DNA of 64,000 nt from the NCBI RefSeq assembly GCF_021535135.1, contig NZ_CP091036.1, positions 2,666,001 through 2,730,000 of the forward strand, read 5' to 3'. The stretch's first letter is position 1; each line of letters begins with the position of its first letter. The notes beneath the pieces were generated by a model, which was not told the origin of the DNA, searched no databases, and saw only the letters and a program-made list of their open reading frames with translations. Positions 59,484 to 64,000 of the stretch are shown piece by piece. The position numbers and the translations under genes are program-made. Source of the DNA: Antarcticibacterium sp. 1MA-6-2. GTDB lineage: Bacteria; Bacteroidota; Bacteroidia; Flavobacteriales; Flavobacteriaceae.

Positions 59484-59513
59484 TATGTCTTGTCGCGAAA
59501 TAAAATTTCTGAA

Positions 59514-59547
59514 AAACAAAAAAGCCTGCCCGTTTCCAGGCAAGCTC
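59514..59547 (-). terminator. Terminator after sodA
   Basis: On the reverse strand GCCTGG and CGGGCAGGC pair around AAA, followed by TTTTTTG. Located just past the sodA stop at 59573. Confidence 0.75.
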
Positions 59548-59572
59548 TACACTTAAATCTAAATCTAATTTT

Positions 59573-60181
59573 CTATTTGTTCTGCGCGTATCGGCTGGAA
59601 ACTTCTTTCCAATTGATCACATTAAAAAATGCATCTATATATTCGGGACGCTTATTTTGATATTTAAGATAGTAAGCGTGTTCCCAAACATCAAGCCCAA
59701 GAATTGGTGTACCCTCACAATCTACGTGTGGCATAAGAGGGTTATCCTGGTTGGCTGTAGAACAAATTTCTACTTTTCCACCTTCCTGAACACATAGCCA
59801 TGCCCAACCCGATCCAAATTGCCCGGCAGCTGCACTCGCAAATTTATCTTTAAAAGCTTCAAATGAACCGAAAGCACTATTTATTGCCTGAGCCAGTTCC
59901 CCTTCCGGCTGTCCTCCACCATCAGGAGACATAATTTCCCAAAATAGGTTGTGGTTATAATATCCACCTCCATTGTTTCTTACAGCAGAATTTGATTTGT
60001 CCAAATTTCTAAGGATGTTCTCAATTGTCTTTCCTTCATTATCGGTTCCTTCAATAGCTGCATTCAATTTTGAGGTATATCCTGCGTGATGTTTGTCGTG
60101 GTGAACTTCCATTGTTTTTGCATCAATATGTGGTTCTAATGCATCAAATGAATATTTTAATTTTGGTAACTCAAAAGCCAT
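59573..60181 (-). CDS. sodA: Superoxide dismutase, Mn-type
   Basis: Dismutates superoxide to H2O2 and O2. The 202-residue protein shows the four metal ligands: His near residue 27 ([14 protein letters not shown]), His in YYNHNLFW near residue 78, Asp and His in [21 protein letters not shown] near residue 163. Gly-Gly-Gly before the second ligand and the Gln in TANQDNPL favour the Mn-specific form over the Fe form. Own transcription unit from the -7 element at 60219-60226. Confidence 0.95.
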   Translation of the reverse strand: MAFELPKLKYSFDALEPHIDAKTMEVHHDKHHAGYTSKLNAAIEGTDNEGKTIENILRNLDKSNSAVRNNGGGYYNHNLFWEIMSPDGGGQPEGELAQAINSAFGSFEAFKDKFASAAAGQFGSGWAWLCVQEGGKVEICSTANQDNPLMPHVDCEGTPILGLDVWEHAYYLKYQNKRPEYIDAFFNVINWKEVSSRYAQNK

Positions 60182-60218
60182 ATTTCTTAATTTTTTAGTT
60201 ATAATATATTGATTGTTT

Positions 60219-60226
60219 CAAATTTA
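60219..60226 (-). promoter_or_regulatory. -7 promoter element before sodA
   Basis: TAAATTTG on the reverse strand matches TAnnTTTG and lies 38 bases upstream of the sodA ATG. Confidence 0.55.
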
Positions 60227-60343
60227 AGTATAAAGCCATTAGTTTGGAATAATAAACTGTTATAATAACCTTAAAGGTTACAGTTTCTTTCCCGAAATTT
60301 GGTAAATACTAAGCTGAAATTAATTCTCTAATTTAATTACCTA

Positions 60344-63300
60344 TTGGAAATCAAAAATTCCTATAAAATTTACAATGCTTCCGCAGGATCTGGTAAAACT
60401 TATACTCTTGTAAAAGATTACCTTATTTTATTATTGCAAAGCAATCAACCAGACGCTTATCGTAACATCCTCGCCATCACTTTTACAAATAAAGCCGTGG
60501 CAGAAATGAAAACCCGGGTAATTTCGGCACTTCATTCCCTGTCCCTGGAAGACGTGCCCGGGGATCTAAAAAATCTAATGGCCGATCTTGTTTTAGAAAC
60601 GGGTTATCCTGAGGAAAAAGTAAAAGAAAAATCCCGAATGGTCCTAAAGAGCATTCTGCACAATTATGCCTCTTTTGACATTTCAACTATTGACCGCTTT
60701 ACACATAAGGTTATTAGGACTTTTGCAAAGGATCTGGGACTTCCTGTGAATTTTGAAGTGGAGATGAATACCCTACAAATCCTCGAGGAGGCAGTGGACA
60801 GGTTGATTAATCGCGCAGGAGATGACAACCAACTTACAAAGATCCTGGTGAATTTTACTTTATCCAAGACCGATGATGACAAGAGCTGGGATATTGCAAA
60901 AGATCTTTTTAACTTTTCAAAGATCCTTTTACACGAGAACCACATCCCCTACGTTTCTCACCTAAAAAATAAAAGCCTTCAGGATTATAAGGATTTTTCT
61001 GAAAAAATTAAAACTGCCATTGCAGCTTCTGAAGAAGGAATAGCGAAGATTTCAGAAGATTTCTTCAGAATTGTAGAATCTGAAGCTCTTAAAAAGTCCA
61101 GTTTTAACAGAGGTTATGTTTATGAGTATTTCAGCAAGCTGGATCAAAAAAACTACAAAGTGACTTTTGGTTTAAAATGGCAGGAAACTTTGGAAGAGGA
61201 TAATTTATATTCTGCAAAGGTGCCGCAGATCGAAAAAGAGGCTCTGGATAGAAATCAGCAGGAAATTGCATTATTGTTTAAAACTTCAAAAGCTGCAGTA
61301 TTAAGAAGAGAATTTCTTAAGGAACTTAACGCTAATCTCATACCACTTTCACTACTGGGCGAAATAGCAAACGAAATGCAGGAAATTAAAAAAGAGCGGG
61401 CGCTCATCCTGATTTCAGATTTTAACCCGACCATTGCCGCTGAAGTAAAGGATCAGCTTAGCTCCGTTTATTTACGAAAGACTGGGAGAACGCTATCGCA
61501 ATTATTTTATTGATGAATTTCAGGATACTTCGGCGATGCAATGGAATAATATTATTCCTTTAATTGATCACGCCCTTTCTTCGGAAACCCAAAGAGACCA
61601 AACAGCAGGCCTTACTCTTGTAGGAGACGCTAAACAATCCATCTACAGGTTTAGAGGAGGAAAAGCAGAACAATTTATAGATCTGTATAACGGCCAATCT
61701 CCCTTCAGCATAAAAGAAAAAGTTACGAACCTGCCCTACAATTACAGGAGTGCAAAGGAAATTGTAGAATTTAATAATTCATTTTTTAGTTATATTTCAT
61801 CAAAGTTTAATAAACCTTCCTATCGCGAACTTTTTGAAAATAGCGGGCAACAGCCAAAAAAAGAAACTACAGGATATATTAATATTTCATTTCTGGAAAC
61901 TGAAAATGCAGAGCACGAGATGGAACTGCATCCTGCAAAGGTTTACGAGATCATTCAAAACCTGGAGGAACAGGGAACAAACAAGAGTGACATTTGTGTT
62001 CTTACCAGGACCAGAAAACAAAGTTTTGCTGTAGCTAATTATCTAAATGACCAGGGAATTTCTATTGTATCATCAGAGTCGTTGTTGGTTGCAAATTCGC
62101 CTCAAGTACTTTTTATTAATGACCTCCTGGAATTCTCTATTAATCCTGATGATCGAAACCTACGATGGAGTATCCTGAATTATTTAGTAAAAGAACTTAA
62201 AGTTAGTGAACCGCACCAATTAATTGTAGCCACCCTGGATCAAAAGGAGAAGTACTTTTTTGAATGGTTGAATAAGTTTGGTATTACCTTTAAACTACAG
62301 GAGATAAGAGAGCTGTCTCTCTATGAAGCTGCTGAATATATTATACGAAGTTTTTCCCTAATTAAAAGTTCTGATGCTTATCTCCAGGCTTACCTGGATT
62401 TTATATTTGAAAAATCAACAAAAGCTGCCATAAGTGTAACTACCTTTTTGGAATACTGGGATCAATACAGTGAAAAACTTAGCATTGTTGCACCTAAAAC
62501 AAATGATGCAGTACAAATAATGACTATTCACACCTCAAAGGGTCTTGAGTTTCCCGTAGTGATCTATCCTTTTGCAAATTCCAGGATAAAGGATATAAGT
62601 AAAGAATATTTGTGGTTGCCACTGCCAGAAGATCTTGCAGATATTCCTGTAAGTTACTTTAAGGCATCTAAAAAAATGTTGGATTGGGGGAATTATGCTG
62701 CTGAAGCCTATCAAAACCTCCTTGATCAAACCGAATTTGATGCGATTAACATTTTATATGTAGCCCTCACGAGAGCGTCTCAACAGTTATACATCCTCTC
62801 CTGTTATGAATTTAAGAATGGGCAGGAGTGTGAAGACAAGGTTTCAGGATTGCTAATTGGTTATTTAAAGTCACAAAATAAGTGGAGCGGGGAAAAAACA
62901 TATGAAATTGGTGAAAACCTTCCTGTTAAGGGAAGAGGTTTCTTCGGTAAAGCCTTACATCCGCAGGAATTTTACTCCTCTCCTACCCAAAATCAAATTG
63001 TGAAAATTGTAACTCTCTCCGGAAAGTTATGGGGGTCTACACAGGAAGAAGCCATCAATACCGTATTCTTGTACACGATATTCTTTCTGAAATTACTACT
63101 GCTGAAGATATTCCCGAAGCGATAAAAAAATACAGCAGAAAAAGTAAATTGGATATAACTGATAAACAGGAACTGGAACTGGAAATCTCCCGCATAATCT
63201 CGCATCCGGATCTTGCCGATTACTTTTCTGCTGATGCCGTGGTATACAGGGAACGGGATATAATTAGTCCTGAAGGCGAAATCTTAAGACCGGATAGGCT

Positions 63301-63472
63301 AAATTTTATAAACGACAGGGTTACCATCATTGATTATAAAACCGGAAAATTACAACCCGGTCATAAGCAACAAATGGAGGTCTATGCATCTATTCTTGAA
63401 AAGATGGATTTTATAGTAGAAAATAAAATACTCATTTATATTAATGACGATGTGAATATCATATTTGTTTAA
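60344..63472 (+). CDS. AddA-like UvrD/Rep helicase with C-terminal nuclease domain (two frame breaks)
   Basis: Superfamily-1 helicase-nuclease for double-strand-break repair, about 1042 residues after correction. Walker A is NASAGSGKTYTL near residue 12; ILAITFTNKAVAEMK is motif Ia, FIDEFQDTS motif II, LVGDAKQSIYRFRGG motif III, MTIHTSKGLEFPVVIYP motif V and ILYVALTRASQQLYIL motif VI. The C-terminal PD-(D/E)xK nuclease shows RPDRLNFI and VTIIDYKTGKLQPGHKQQMEVY. Breaks: 61456-61462 (GCTTAGC where KDQPAPFIYERLG needs GCCGGC) and 63060-63064 (ACCGT where EEAINTGILVHDIL needs ACCGGT). TTG 60344 is the apparent start. An AddB partner would be expected nearby but is not in this window. Confidence 0.9.
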
Positions 63473-63502
63473 AAGATACCTAATTTTGTAAAAAACCTAA
63501 TC

Positions 63503-64000
63503 ATGTACGGAGAAATAAAAGAACACTTACAAAAGGAAATTGAACAAATAAAAGAAAATGGTCTCTATAAAAAGGAGCGAATAATAACTTCTCCACAGGG
63601 AGCAGTTATAAAAATTTCCACGGGACAGGAAGTAATTAACTTTTGCGCCAATAATTATTTGGGACTGTCTTCACATCCGGAAGTTGTACAGGCAGCCAAA
63701 GACACTATGGACACGCACGGTTTTGGGATGTCCAGCGTAAGGTTCATTTGTGGTACCCAGGACATACATAAGGATCTGGAGAAAAAAATAGCAGAATTTT
63801 ACGGGACTGAAGACACCATTCTTTATGCCGCAGCTTTTGATGCAAATGGAGGTGTTTTTGAACCCCTGTTTTCTGCAGAAGACGCAATAATTTCTGATTC
63901 CCTCAATCACGCTTCAATTATAGATGGGGTAAGGCTTTGTAAAGCGGCCAGGTATCGTTTCGAAAACGGAAACATGGAAGACCTCGAGAATCAACTCAAA
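63503..64000 (+). CDS. kbl: Glycine C-acetyltransferase, 2-amino-3-ketobutyrate CoA ligase (3' truncated by window edge)
   Basis: PLP-dependent alpha-oxoamine synthase that cleaves 2-amino-3-ketobutyrate with CoA to glycine and acetyl-CoA in threonine degradation. The first 166 residues are visible: YGEIKEHLQKEIEQIKENGLYKKERIITSPQGA, INFCANNYLGLSSHPEV, HGFGMSSVRFICGTQDIH and SDSLNHASIIDGVRL with the PLP-stacking His. The full family length is about 397, so the PLP-lysine part lies to the right. ATG 63503 gives the typical N-terminus. Confidence 0.93.
   Translation, partial: MYGEIKEHLQKEIEQIKENGLYKKERIITSPQGAVIKISTGQEVINFCANNYLGLSSHPEVVQAAKDTMDTHGFGMSSVRFICGTQDIHKDLEKKIAEFYGTEDTILYAAAFDANGGVFEPLFSAEDAIISDSLNHASIIDGVRLCKAARYRFENGNMEDLENQLK

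Noticed and set aside
59309..59572. A gene or tRNA in the gap between purF and sodA
   Set aside because: Only two terminator hairpins are visible. No open frame with family features and no tRNA-like GGTTCRANNCC arm was seen.
1..64000. All frameshifted genes as true pseudogenes or as programmed frameshifting
   Set aside because: The breaks hit many conserved genes, including core ones such as sufS, hemA and purF, almost always at the same hexamer. No common slippery or stimulatory sequence is present apart from the IS3 site. A shared sequence-context artefact explains them better.
1..64000. CRISPR array, prophage or secretion-system island
   Set aside because: No regularly spaced repeats, no phage structural or integrase genes apart from the two insertion sequences, and no secretion ATPase genes were found.

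Overview
The window reads as chromosomal DNA of a marine-type Flavobacteriaceae (Bacteroidota), possibly in the Gramella/Salinimicrobium neighbourhood. Reasons: a SUF operon with DUF59, DUF2480 and DUF3078 genes, an IPExxxVDY protein, the DUF5689 / TonB receptor / endonuclease trio, AT-rich DNA, no clear Shine-Dalgarno sites, and promoters with the Bacteroidota -7 element TAnnTTTG. The genus is an inference. I saw no tRNA, rRNA, CRISPR array or prophage.

Layout. 1-4.8 kb: Fe-S assembly (sufD partial, sufS, META-domain lipoprotein, sufE, DUF59, DUF2480, DUF3078). 4.9-9 kb: hflX and small secreted proteins, including three tandem paralogous lipoproteins. 9-14.5 kb: DUF5689 lipoprotein, TonB-dependent receptor and a secreted endonuclease/phosphatase-type enzyme. 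14.5-19.1 kb: radical SAM protein, enoyl-CoA hydratase, histidine kinase, HemJ-like protein and a ParE-type toxin-antitoxin pair. 19.1-21.9 kb: a MATE transporter gene split by an IS110-family element. 21.9-31.6 kb: haem biosynthesis (hemH, ThuA-like protein, AraC regulator; divergent hemA-hemC-hemD-hemE, two small unknowns, hemF, hemB). 31.7-35.2 kb: CNNM/CBS protein, ogt, serine hydrolase, exonuclease. 35.3-38.9 kb: aldehyde dehydrogenase, 3-hydroxyanthranilate dioxygenase and an asparaginase-type lipoprotein. 38.9-40.3 kb: IS3-family element. 40.4-46.6 kb: GbsR/MarR-type regulator plus a complete RND efflux set. 46.7-50.7 kb: PAP2, GNAT, YCII-like lipoprotein, CYTH protein, SDR, dinB. 50.8-56.3 kb: pyk, IPExxxVDY, rnc, fabF, acpP, purN, rnhA. 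56.4-64 kb: PfkB kinase, purF, sodA, an AddA-like helicase-nuclease, and the 5' part of kbl.

The most striking property is global. About twenty-five frame breaks fall in otherwise well-conserved genes (sufS, hemA twice, hemC twice, purF twice, the RND pump twice, dinB and others). At nearly every one, the conserved protein sequence calls for the hexamer RCCGGY, but the DNA shows a scar such as CTTAG, CTAAG, CTTAAG, CTAGG or CGG. By eye the window holds roughly 50 RCCGGR and about 45 YCCGGY sites but no intact RCCGGY. The simplest reading is that RCCGGY is modified in this organism and was systematically misread during sequencing, so the genes are probably intact and an RCCGGY-specific methyltransferase should exist elsewhere in the genome. 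Gene entries below span both sides of such breaks.
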